Positions 1 to 7,349 of a DNA stretch of 64,000 nt are shown piece after piece. The notes below the pieces were generated by a model. The model was given only the letters and a program-made list of their open reading frames with translations, had not been told where the DNA came from and did no database searches. This DNA is from Scleromatobacter sp964418745 (GTDB lineage: Bacteria; Pseudomonadota; Gammaproteobacteria; Burkholderiales; Burkholderiaceae_C). Location of the stretch: assembly GCA_964418745.1 (NCBI GenBank), contig CAYQMX010000002.1:248001-312000 (forward strand). Reading direction: 5' to 3'. Both the position numbers and the translations under genes were made by a program. How positions within the stretch are numbered: position 1 is the first letter of the stretch; every line of letters begins with the position of its first letter.

Positions 1-336
1 AGCCCGTTCGAGCTCGAGAGCGTGCTGATCGAGCACGAGGCGGTGGCCGAGGCGGCGGTGATCCCGTCGCCGGACCCGATCCGGCTGGCGGTGCCCAAGG
101 CGATCCTGATCCTGCGCGCCGGCTTCACGCCGGGCCCGGAGCTGGCGCAATCCATCCTGGCATTCGCGCGTTCGCGCCTGGCCTCGTACAAGCGCATCCG
201 CATCGTCGAGTTCGCCGATCTGCCCAAGACGCTGTCGGGCAAGATCCGCCGCGTCGAACTGCGCCAGCGCGAGAACGCGCGCCAGCCCGGCGAGCTGTGG
301 CCGCTGGAGTTCCGCGAGCCCGACAAGGGCGAGTAG
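1..336 (+). CDS. AMP-dependent acyl-CoA synthetase, C-terminal fragment
   Basis: The reading frame is open from the first base, so the gene starts before the window. The visible 111 residues match the AMP-binding C-terminal domain of acyl/acetyl-CoA synthetases. They contain an AVAEAAV(I)PSPDP-type hinge region, the segment SYKRIRIVEF and the signature LPKTLSGKIRR, whose lysine is the catalytic residue of the adenylation half-reaction and the usual site of acetyl control. The enzyme would activate a carboxylic acid to its CoA thioester through an acyl-adenylate in the cytoplasm. The substrate cannot be told from this part. Confidence 0.85.
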   Translation, partial: SPFELESVLIEHEAVAEAAVIPSPDPIRLAVPKAILILRAGFTPGPELAQSILAFARSRLASYKRIRIVEFADLPKTLSGKIRRVELRQRENARQPGELWPLEFREPDKGE

Positions 337-354
337 ACCGCCCGGTGGCCGCGC

Positions 355-1470
355 TCAGCGCTGGCCGACCGTGGCGCCCTCGAACAGGTCCTTGTACTCG
401 CGCGGCTGCGAGCGCCAGTACTGCTTCGGGGCCTGCACCCGGGCGCCCAGCGCCGCCGCGGCGTGCCAGGGCCAGCGCGGGTTCCAGAGCATCGCGCGCG
501 CCAGCGCCACGGCGTCGGCCGCGCCGCTGGCGACGATGTCCTCGGCCTGCGCGGGCTCGGTCACCAGGCCGACCGCGATCGTCGGCAGGCCCACCGCGGC
601 CTTGATGCGCGTGGCGAACGGCACCTGGTAGCCGGCGGCCAGCGGAATCTTCTGCAGCGGCGACACGCCGCCGGTGCTGACGTGGATGGCGGCGCAGCCG
701 GCGTCCTTCAAGGCCTGCGCGAAGGCCACGCTGCTGTCCAGGTCCCAGCCGCCGTCGACCCAGTCGGTGGCCGACAGCCGTACCCACACCGGCCGGTCGG
801 CGGGGAAGGCGGCGCGCACGGCGCGGAACACCTCCAGCGGGAAGCGCATGCGGTTGGCCAGGCTGCCGCCGTAGTCGTCATCGCGCCGGTTGGCCAGCGG
901 CGACAGGAACTGGTGCAGCAGGTAGCCGTGCGCGGCGTGGATCTCGAGGCCCTCGATGCCCAGCCGGGCCGCGCGCCGCGCGGCCTGCGCGAAGCCGTCG
1001 CGCACGCGCGCCAGTCCGGCCGCGTCGAGCGCGTGCGGGGGTTCCTCGCCGGGCGCATGCGCGAGCGCCGACGGCGCGACCGCCTGCCAGCCCCCCGCGG
1101 CGTCCGACGCGATCTGGCGGCCACCGTCCCACGGCGCCTGGCTGGACGCCTTGCGGCCGGCATGCCCCAGTTGCATCCCCACCTTGATCGGCGAGTTCGC
1201 GCGGATCGCGGCCAGAACGCGGGCCAGCGCGGCCTCGTTCGCGTCGGAGTACAGGCCCAGGTCGCCGGTGGTGATGCGGCCGTCCTCGGTCACGGCGGTG
1301 GCTTCGACGATCAGCAGCGCCGCGCCCGACAGCGCGAGCTGTCCCAGGTGGACCAGGTGCCAGTCGCCGGCGCTGCCGTCGACCGCGGAGTACTGGCACA
1401 TCGGCGCGATCACGATGCGGTTCTCGAGTTCGAGTCGGCCGATCGTCAAGGGCTGGAACAGGGCGGGCAT
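355..1470 (-). CDS. NADH:flavin oxidoreductase (Old Yellow Enzyme, YqjM/XenA type)
   Basis: A 371-residue FMN-dependent ene-reductase with a TIM barrel. The N-terminus MPALFQPLTIGRLELENR runs directly into APMCQYS, whose cysteine marks the thermophilic-like YqjM/XenA subclass. HAGRKAS, the EIHAAHGYLLHQFLSP segment with the substrate-binding pair, and the late VGLVTEPAQAE phosphate-binding region are all present. Members reduce activated C=C bonds with NAD(P)H. The open frame extends further upstream, but the family N-terminus fixes the ATG at 1470. The gene runs towards the end of the acyl-CoA synthetase and is divergent from the secreted orphan that follows. The physiological substrate is unknown. 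Confidence 0.92.
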   Translation of the reverse strand: MPALFQPLTIGRLELENRIVIAPMCQYSAVDGSAGDWHLVHLGQLALSGAALLIVEATAVTEDGRITTGDLGLYSDANEAALARVLAAIRANSPIKVGMQLGHAGRKASSQAPWDGGRQIASDAAGGWQAVAPSALAHAPGEEPPHALDAAGLARVRDGFAQAARRAARLGIEGLEIHAAHGYLLHQFLSPLANRRDDDYGGSLANRMRFPLEVFRAVRAAFPADRPVWVRLSATDWVDGGWDLDSSVAFAQALKDAGCAAIHVSTGGVSPLQKIPLAAGYQVPFATRIKAAVGLPTIAVGLVTEPAQAEDIVASGAADAVALARAMLWNPRWPWHAAAALGARVQAPKQYWRSQPREYKDLFEGATVGQR

Positions 1471-1654
1471 GGACACTCCGGCAGGTCGCGTGGGAAAGCC
1501 TATTGCAACCCAAGCAGGAAAGCCTTGCCGGCCCGGGCCCATGCCGCTCGTCGCGTGCCGCTGCGGCTCGTCCGCGTGGCGCGCCGGACCGTCGCGCGGC
1601 CTTTGCCCGGACCGGGCCGCCGGCCTACGCTGTGGACACTTCCAGGAGACCCCG

Positions 1655-2194
1655 ATGCCCGCCACCCCGTTCGCCCGATCGCGCCACGCCCTGGCCGCCC
1701 TGGCCGTCTTCATGGCCGCCGCCGGCAGCGCCGCCGCCGCGGGCCTGGACATCCATGCCGACGCCGACGCCGCCGACGTGGGCGTGCCGGCCTATCCCGG
1801 CGCGGTCAAGAAGGCCGAGACCAGCGGCGACCCGTCGGGCTTCTCGTTCGGCATCTGGGGCCAGTCCTTCGGCATCAAGCTGGCCGTGGTCAGCTACCGC
1901 AGCTCGGACGGCGTCGACAAGGTCGCGGCGTTCTACCGCGACGCGCTCGCCAAGTACGGCCCCGTGCTCGATTGCAGCCGCAGCGCGGGCAAGCCCGATG
2001 CCGCGCCGAAGTCCCCGGAGCAGAAGAAGGCCGACCACGACAAGCCCGTCACCTGCGGCGACGACACCATCGAGCCCGGCGGCCGGCTCTACAAGGTGGG
2101 CACCAACGGCGCACAGCGCGTGTTCAAGGCGACGCCGTGGCACGAGGGCGCGAAGTTCGAGCTGCTGCGCATCGAGCAGCACGGCACCGACTAG
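1655..2194 (+). CDS. Secreted protein of unknown function
   Basis: A 179-residue protein with a signal peptide: MPATPFARSR, a hydrophobic Ala-rich stretch to about residue 28, then a GSAAAA cleavage region. The mature part begins with a VPAYPGAVKKAE segment and has one Cys pair (about residues 109 and 137 region). I do not recognise a catalytic motif. An AGGAG ribosome site sits 8 nt before the ATG, which decides the start inside a much longer open frame. It is likely periplasmic. It stands alone, divergent from the Old Yellow Enzyme gene. Confidence 0.75.
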   Translation: MPATPFARSRHALAALAVFMAAAGSAAAAGLDIHADADAADVGVPAYPGAVKKAETSGDPSGFSFGIWGQSFGIKLAVVSYRSSDGVDKVAAFYRDALAKYGPVLDCSRSAGKPDAAPKSPEQKKADHDKPVTCGDDTIEPGGRLYKVGTNGAQRVFKATPWHEGAKFELLRIEQHGTD

Positions 2195-2778
2195 GTGTGA
2201 CGTTCCAGGAGGTCGTTCACCCCTCCGCGATTCGAGAAGCTGGAGCGCCACCCCTCGCTCTTGCCGCTCTCCCGGTTCGGCTCCTCGACAGACTGCGGAC
2301 CTCGCGGCGCGCAGGATGGCGGCGGTTGCACATCGCGCCGTCCTGACTTCCGCATCGGACCAGGTCGATGCCGTTGCACCGCGCCTTTTCGGACCGGCGT
2401 TCGACGACTGAAGAGACGAAGTCGGTTCACGGTGATGCGGCATGGGCTGCCGCATGCCTGCGGCTACCAGGCACCGCGGTCGGGTCTGCGCCCGAAGCAG
2501 TCGCACGTGGCGATCGCGATCAAATCGGCTCGAAGTTCCACGGGGGCCAGGCTCGGCGATCGCCGTCTGGCATTTGCGTACTGCGGTCATGACCGCGAGA
2601 ACGCAGCTGCGAGTGGCCCGTCAGCGGCGTCGATCGGGGTGTCCTGGCGCGATTTCACCTTGAGCACCGAGCGAGCGACAGCTGTCCGGCAGCGCGATCG
2701 GCTGTTTCCGACCCAAAGCCGCCCTTTAGCATTCCTTCAAGCAGACATTCGCTACTTGGGAAACCATCGAATTCACTT
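2195..2778. other. Gene-free stretch
   Basis: 584 bp without a convincing gene. Several frames stay open because of GC content, but their translations look like random composition with no family signal. The right end carries one copy of the dispersed intergenic element described separately. Confidence 0.6.
2706..2755 (+). repeat. Dispersed intergenic element, copy 1 (degenerate)
   Basis: Contains ACCCAAAGCCG followed by a CAAGCAGACATTCGCTACT tail, similar to parts of the elements at 3579, 5258 and 10424. Such degenerate, non-coding units recur between genes in this part of the window. This is the weakest copy. Confidence 0.35.
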
Positions 2779-3411
2779 CTAGGGACGCAGCCTTTTTAGC
2801 GCAGCAATCGCGGGGGCATAGCCTTGGTTTGAAGACGCTTCATAGAGAGAAATTGCCTTTTCGAGGTTTTGCTCAGTGCCAATGCCTTTTTCGAAGCAAA
2901 AACCCAATTCGAACTGACCAACCATGTGGTTGCGGTCTGCGGCCATTTCATAGAACTGAAATACAAATTGATCACGGCTCTTCGGAGGAAGGCTCTTCAT
3001 CAGCCCCCCATCATCTCGGGCCATTTCGGCGATCATTACCATAGCGTTGGCGTTTCCTAGCCTTGCTGCTTTCTCACACCATCCATAGGCCGCGCGATCA
3101 TCACGGATGACGCCAAGGCCATAGTGGTACATATTGCAAATGTTACCCATGGCCATTGCGGATCCAAGATCTGCCGCCACCAGGTAGTAGGAAAGTGCTT
3201 TTTGGCGGTCCATGGCAACTCGCCCGCCAGAAAAATATTCGTACCCGAGAAGTAGGTTAGCGTCCGGATCGCCGCCTTCAGCCATTTTTTCTAGTTTCGA
3301 TATTTCCAGACTGCGATAGTGTTCGGTGAGGCCCTTCACTTGTTGGCTAGATGCGCTCATTGAGATCGCTAGACCGACAACAAGAATGCCGAAACACAAA
3401 TGCTGGCGCAT
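2779..3411 (-). CDS. Sel1-repeat secreted protein
   Basis: A 210-residue protein. The ATG chosen at 3411 gives a signal peptide, MRQHLCFGILVVGLAISMSAS. The mature part holds Sel1-like repeats of about 36 residues with the pattern (A)xxxLGxxYxxGxGVxxDxxxAxxWYxKAA. The clearest are ANLLLGYEYFSGGRVAMDRQKALSY, AMGNICNMYHYGLGVIRDD and VGQFELGFCFEKGIGTEQN. Sel1 proteins are helical scaffolds for protein contacts in the envelope. The base composition is markedly lower in GC than neighbouring genes, with many A/T-ending codons, suggesting recent acquisition. The open frame extends upstream to 3603, but that part has no signal peptide logic. Confidence 0.85.
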   Translation of the reverse strand: MRQHLCFGILVVGLAISMSASSQQVKGLTEHYRSLEISKLEKMAEGGDPDANLLLGYEYFSGGRVAMDRQKALSYYLVAADLGSAMAMGNICNMYHYGLGVIRDDRAAYGWCEKAARLGNANAMVMIAEMARDDGGLMKSLPPKSRDQFVFQFYEMAADRNHMVGQFELGFCFEKGIGTEQNLEKAISLYEASSNQGYAPAIAALKRLRP

Positions 3412-3578
3412 CGAAGGCAGTGATCGCGCACGAATCAACCCATTGACGACGAGTGACCAAACCAACGGCTCAAGAATTAGCCCTACGCTCGCCTGGAACT
3501 TGCGCTTCAGATTCATTTGGATCCGCTTCCAATCGCGTGAGAGGTTTGGCTCTGCCCTTTTTACTTGGGTTCGCCTCA

Positions 3579-3630
3579 TAGCGGACGTCCGCTTTGGGGC
3601 CATCCTTTGGAAGTCCGCAGTTGGCCGACA
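3579..3630 (-). repeat. Dispersed intergenic element, copy 2
   Basis: Read on the minus strand, the element begins with CTGTCGGCCAACTGCGGAC-like sequence and ends with CCCCAAAGCGGACG, which matches CCCCAAAGCGGTCG of the copy at 5258. It sits between the Sel1 gene and the tRNA-like element. Function is unknown. Confidence 0.45.
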
Positions 3631-3641
3631 AGAGCCGTTGT

Positions 3642-3719
3642 TCTAAGCGGCAGGTATCGAAGCCTGCACCCCTTGCGGGGACGGTTGTTACCGTGCGTCT
3701 ACCATTCCGCCACGCTGTT
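3642..3719 (-). pseudogene. Degenerate tRNA-Leu-like sequence
   Basis: The minus strand reads as a class II tRNA. There is a D-arm with GCG/CGC stem and GAATGGTAGA loop of leucine type, a variable arm CCCC-GCAA-GGGG, and a T-arm GCAGG/CCTGC whose loop contains TTCGATA. The anticodon hairpin ACGGT-AACA-ACCGT has only a four-base loop (or a seven-base loop lacking U33). Only about four of seven acceptor pairs form, and no CCA follows. It is therefore probably a decayed or rearranged tRNA rather than a working one. About 490 bp around it (3412-3903) hold no protein gene. Confidence 0.45.
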
Positions 3720-3903
3720 CGGCAGCATATCAAAGGCTGTGGCATCACAACGCAACGCCTCAAAGCCGCATGTCACGAGTGCCTGCTTCTGGCCGACAGG
3801 GGCCTGACGGCACTGCCGGCCGGCCTGATCGAGACGTCATCGACAATCGCGCGACGGAGACGGGCCTCCGAGCAAGACTATCGCGACTATCCTCAGGCGG
3901 CAA

Positions 3904-4692
3904 TCAGGCGGCATCGGCCGCCCGTGCCGCCCGCTGCGGCACCACCGCGACGCACAGCACCAAGAGGAGGAGCAAGGCAAGCGACGCATATAGCCGGCTG
4001 AGTTGGAGGCCACCTTGCGAGCCAGGCTTGTCGAGGAAATCGCCAAGCGTGGCACCGAGTGGCCGCGTGAGCACGAACGCCGCCCAGAACAGGAGGGTGC
4101 GCGATAGGCGCGTCCAGAAGTAGAGCATCGCCATCACGACCAACGCCCCGCCGAAAATCAGCGCAGCATGCTCGTAGCCGAGCGCGAGGCCGCCGCGATC
4201 CTCATCGGCCGTCCAGTCACCCAGCGCGGTACCCAGCGTCTGCGAAAAGAGAATCGTGGTCCAGTAAAACCATTCGGCGCGCGGCGTCGTGATGCTCTGG
4301 ATCGAAACCGTGCCCTCGACGCGGTACCAGACAAACAGGCTTGCTGCCAACAACGCCGCAATGATCGCGCTTCCCCCCGGATACTGGAGACCGACAGAGC
4401 GGTCGAAGAAGTCCGCCATCGTTGTTCCAAGCGTCGTCGTCGCGACGATCGTGGCCCAGTAGAGTACGGGGTGGAAGCGCGAGGCGCGCACCTGAAAGTA
4501 GACGAGCGCAACGAACAGCGCCGCGAATATGCCCGTGCCGACGAGGTAACCCAGGTTCAGCGACATCGTCACCCAATCGCCGCCTGTCTCGCCCAACGTG
4601 GTGGCGGCGACCTTGGCGATCCAGAAGCCCAGCGTCACTGCGGCGACCTTGGCAGGTGCGTTGTCGACCGGTTGCTGAGTAGGGTCGGTCAT
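3904..4692 (-). CDS. COG4705-type polytopic membrane protein
   Basis: A 262-residue inner-membrane protein with about seven to eight hydrophobic helices. Four copies of a short motif, (T/R)xLGxTxGDW/F, lie at regular spacing: TTLGETGGDW, TTLGTTMADFFD, QTLGTALGDW and RPLGATLGDFLD. This is the hallmark of the COG4705 membrane-anchored family. The biochemical role is not established, and the family often sits in metal or stress loci. The ATG at 4692 is preferred over the longer frame because MTDPTQQPV starts the compact family-length protein. The small membrane protein gene upstream on the same strand is about 190 bp away. Confidence 0.8.
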   Translation of the reverse strand: MTDPTQQPVDNAPAKVAAVTLGFWIAKVAATTLGETGGDWVTMSLNLGYLVGTGIFAALFVALVYFQVRASRFHPVLYWATIVATTTLGTTMADFFDRSVGLQYPGGSAIIAALLAASLFVWYRVEGTVSIQSITTPRAEWFYWTTILFSQTLGTALGDWTADEDRGGLALGYEHAALIFGGALVVMAMLYFWTRLSRTLLFWAAFVLTRPLGATLGDFLDKPGSQGGLQLSRLYASLALLLLLVLCVAVVPQRAARAADAA

Positions 4693-4883
4693 GCAGTGTC
4701 CTGGTTGTTTCCAGCCACAAGGGCAACGCGCATGCCGTAGCGCGGCACTGAGCGCTCGTAAGGTCGCCAGGCGGGCCCGGCCGTGCATCCTTGAACCGCA
4801 TTCTGGCGCATGAAGAACAAACCCCAGAGCTGCCGCTGACGTGCGTCAGCAAGTGGCCGAAAGCGTCATCCCGAGACGATGGC

Positions 4884-5225
4884 CTAACCGTACTGGGCGT
4901 CGATGTGCCTGACCGAATGCAGCTGATCCATGGCAACGGCCCCAATCCAGAGCACTGCGACCGCAAGCCAAAGCGCCAGCGCCACGCCGCGTCCGAGGGC
5001 TCGTGGTCGGCGGACGATAACAGACAGCACTATCGAATTCAGCACAGCGAAGATAGCAAGTACTGGAACCAGTATCAGCAGCCAGTAGAAGGCATCGCCT
5101 GGCCCGCCTGGCGTCCCTTCCTCGCCGGGTCGCACCCACAAGGCGGATGCCAGCTTCAGATAGACAGCCATGCCGAGCAGATTGAGGGCAAGCCAGAGCG
5201 TCCGGCGCCAAAACAGCGATTTCAT
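4884..5225 (-). CDS. Small membrane protein, unknown
   Basis: A 113-residue protein beginning MKSLFWRR, with three hydrophobic segments (about residues 8-27, 45-70 and 80-100) separated by a Gly/Pro-rich loop and a basic RRPRALGR turn. I recognise no family. Positive charges before the first helix and a regular hydrophobic pattern favour a real gene over a shadow frame. No clear ribosome site is visible. It is transcribed towards the COG4705-type gene and may share its promoter region. Confidence 0.6.
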   Translation of the reverse strand: MKSLFWRRTLWLALNLLGMAVYLKLASALWVRPGEEGTPGGPGDAFYWLLILVPVLAIFAVLNSIVLSVIVRRPRALGRGVALALWLAVAVLWIGAVAMDQLHSVRHIDAQYG

Positions 5226-5628
5226 CTGGTGCTCACATTAGGTGACCTGGAACCAGCCTACCCCAAAGCGGTCGACTGTAACCGTCGGCTGCTGGCCGAC
5301 ATGCGTCCTGGGGGCCGAGGACATGCGGTCGCTCTGCTCACCCTCAGGCTCGATAGAGCCCCGCGGCATTTCATTCACGCTGCGAGTCGGCCGCCGGCAA
5401 GCGCCTTCACGATTGTTCAGTTGTCCTCTGCTTCGGACTGCCCTGGTCGGGTAGGCCGGCCTGCCGAATCCGACAACCCTCTGTCGGCGTCCGAATTCGA
5501 GAAGCCGCGATCATTGCCAGGTCTTGCCATTCCATTTGTCAACTCTTGAGTTGCATCAACGATTCGACTTCATCTCCGGCGCATTCTCCGACCGGTTGGA
5601 ATTTCAATGGTACTGGTGAGCAGAGTGA
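5226..5628. other. Gene-free stretch
   Basis: 403 bp with no supported gene. It contains the clearest copy of the dispersed element (5258-5305), and the remainder is featureless to the eye. Confidence 0.55.
5258..5305 (+). repeat. Dispersed intergenic element, copy 3
   Basis: CCCCAAAGCGGTCGACTGTA followed by ACCGTCGGCTGCTGGCCGAC. The core CTGTAACCGTCGnCTnCTGGCCGnC is shared almost base for base with the copy at 10424, which is 5 kb away and also between genes. Confidence 0.6.
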
Positions 5629-5943
5629 ATGACGACCTATCGCCTGATGCGCTGGCTTCAACTCAGCGGTGATCTTGATCAGTTGAAGTTCCGGAGGGCG
5701 CTGACCGCCATGTCAGTTGGACGCGTGACGAAGCGACAGCTCCGCGAGGCCAGCGGACTGCGACGAACGGATGTGGCGCTGCTTCTGGTGGCACTTTCGA
5801 CAGCCGGCGCATTGGACGTCGAGCCAGACCTCAAGCCTGCGGCCATCGAGCATCTTGAACTGACCAGAACATGCGACATTGATCTGCCGCTGGATGCAAG
5901 CGTCAAGGCCTGTGCGACCCAGGCGACAGCCACTTCCAGGTGA
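5629..5943 (+). CDS. Small protein, possible winged-helix fold
   Basis: A 104-residue frame. The segment VTKRQLREASGLRRTDVALLLVALSTAGAL reads as two helices and a turn like a winged-helix or DprA-type C-terminal module, which would suggest nucleic-acid binding. There is no database-grade motif. The C-terminal tail is Ala/Thr-rich without features. The ATG has only a weak GAG purine stretch before it. It could be a chance frame, and I give it slightly better than even odds. Confidence 0.45.
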   Translation: MTTYRLMRWLQLSGDLDQLKFRRALTAMSVGRVTKRQLREASGLRRTDVALLLVALSTAGALDVEPDLKPAAIEHLELTRTCDIDLPLDASVKACATQATATSR

Positions 5944-6250
5944 GCATCCGCAGGCGGAGCGATGGTCTCCTGCTTCCAGAGTTCCCTTGAATGCGATCGG
6001 CGAGTCTGTCCAAGCCGCGAAGTTGGTGGGGTGCGGTCGGGCTTGCGAGAGTGCAGTGGCGGACGCAGCGCACGTTCAACGACTTAGGGATTTCACGGAC
6101 CGTGTTGACGGCGAACAAAGTGGTGGCACGCACAGCAGCGCAACATGCAGTCGTCGGGGCCATTTGCCAGCCCATCGAGTGCGCTTGGACTGGGCGCACC
6201 GACCTCCTGTGAACTGGCCCAGCAGCTTTTCCACAGTATGGAGGTTCACC
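5944..6250. other. Gene-free stretch
   Basis: 307 bp upstream of the cytochrome gene. Translations are low-quality and I see no repeat or clear promoter. Confidence 0.5.
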
Positions 6251-6628
6251 ATGAAGCGCAACACCCAACTCTCCCTCAGGCTCCTCGGCGCGGCATTGCT
6301 TGCCGCAGCCACGAGCGCCTGCGCGCCCGTCTCCGGAACGCAGACGGTCGCGGGCTCGGGCTATGACGCGGAGGCCGCCAAGGCTATGGCACTGAAGGAC
6401 AGTTGCCTGCGCTGCCATGGCCTGAACAAGCAGAAGGAAGGCCCGATATACAGCGCCGTTGCGAAGAAGTACTACGGAAATCCAAATGCCGAGGCTCGGC
6501 TCTACGAACACCTGACGACAGGTGAAGCGGCGAAGATGTCCGATGGACACATCGAATTCCACAAGAGCATTTCGGATCAGAACCCGAAGGAAATCCGCAA
6601 CCTGGTGCGTTGGATCCTCGCTCAATAG
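6251..6628 (+). CDS. Cytochrome c-like lipoprotein
   Basis: A 125-residue protein with a lipoprotein signal: MKRNTQLSLRLLGAALLAAATSAC, where the lipobox cysteine is residue 24. The mature chain has one haem-binding motif, CLRCH at about residues 52-56, and a single plausible distal Met in AAKMSDGH. The overall pattern resembles the class I c-type domain (DUF/PF13442-like) used for periplasmic electron transfer. The ATG at 6251 is fixed by the signal peptide. A purine GGAGG lies about 10 nt upstream (TATGGAGGTTCACC). It appears monocistronic, so its redox partner cannot be inferred. Confidence 0.85.
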   Translation: MKRNTQLSLRLLGAALLAAATSACAPVSGTQTVAGSGYDAEAAKAMALKDSCLRCHGLNKQKEGPIYSAVAKKYYGNPNAEARLYEHLTTGEAAKMSDGHIEFHKSISDQNPKEIRNLVRWILAQ

Positions 6629-6917
6629 ACCTGCCCAGGGGATCGCACAGCCGTCCAAACCTGCCAGGCAACGGAAACCGTGATCTGCACACGAGCATCA
6701 CAAGCCTCGCCCAAGGCGGCGCGAATGCTCTCCTCGCTGTAGGACGACGACGCTGATCACTGACTCGAACCAGGCGCGGTTGCGTGTCTCGAATGCGAGC
6801 AGTTCCTCGGCATCCGCAAGGCAGGGAGCCTGAGCTTCCAGACCCGGCATTGTCATACTCCCGGCGGCGGAGTGTGCCCCCAGTCTTGGCCGCTCCTAGT
6901 GAGCCAGCATGGATTCC

Positions 6918-7349
6918 TCAGTCCGCCGACTGCTGGCCTTCGACGTGCATGCCGCAACAGGCGAAGGCAAAGGCCACGAGGCGGTCGCCATCGAACCGAT
7001 CGGCGGGAAAGCCCGGCGAGTAGCCATACGCCTCGCGCGTGGCAAGGGCGATCTCTTCGTCATGGCGAAGCGCCATCCACTCGTCCGCGAACCTCAACTC
7101 CTGGATGCGCACGGACTGACGCAGTTCGACTTCGGTATGCCGAGGATCGGCGGCGATGCGTGCATAGCGCTCCCGGATTCGAAAGGCATCGCCCTCCAGG
7201 ACCTGCAGGAAGTGGCCGTCGATGAGGATGAGTGCACCCGTCAGGCCGTAGCGGCTGTTGCGGTTGTGCGAGACGCGGATGATGTCGTACGCGTCCCGGG
7301 CCGTGATGCCAGTTGCGGCGCGGCTGACATAGACGAGGCGCTCAAGCAC
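6918..7349 (-). CDS. BLUF-domain blue-light sensor
   Basis: With a GTG start at 7349 the protein has 143 residues, mostly one BLUF domain that binds FAD and senses blue light. Key residues are Tyr7 (LVYVSRA), Asn31 in NRNSRYGLTGAL, and Gln49 in FLQVLEG, the Tyr-Gln-Asn network of the photocycle. A GGAG site lies about 10 nt before the GTG, and the GTG overlaps the stop of the GGDEF-EAL gene by 8 nt, so translation is probably coupled. A longer frame from 7409 would add an unconserved extension. It is a short BLUF protein without an effector domain, so it likely acts on its neighbour. Confidence 0.88.
   Translation of the reverse strand: MLERLVYVSRAATGITARDAYDIIRVSHNRNSRYGLTGALILIDGHFLQVLEGDAFRIRERYARIAADPRHTEVELRQSVRIQELRFADEWMALRHDEEIALATREAYGYSPGFPADRFDGDRLVAFAFACCGMHVEGQQSAD

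Noticed and set aside
3642..3719. Functional tRNA-Leu
   Set aside because: Short anticodon loop, broken acceptor stem and no CCA end. Called a degenerate tRNA-like sequence instead.
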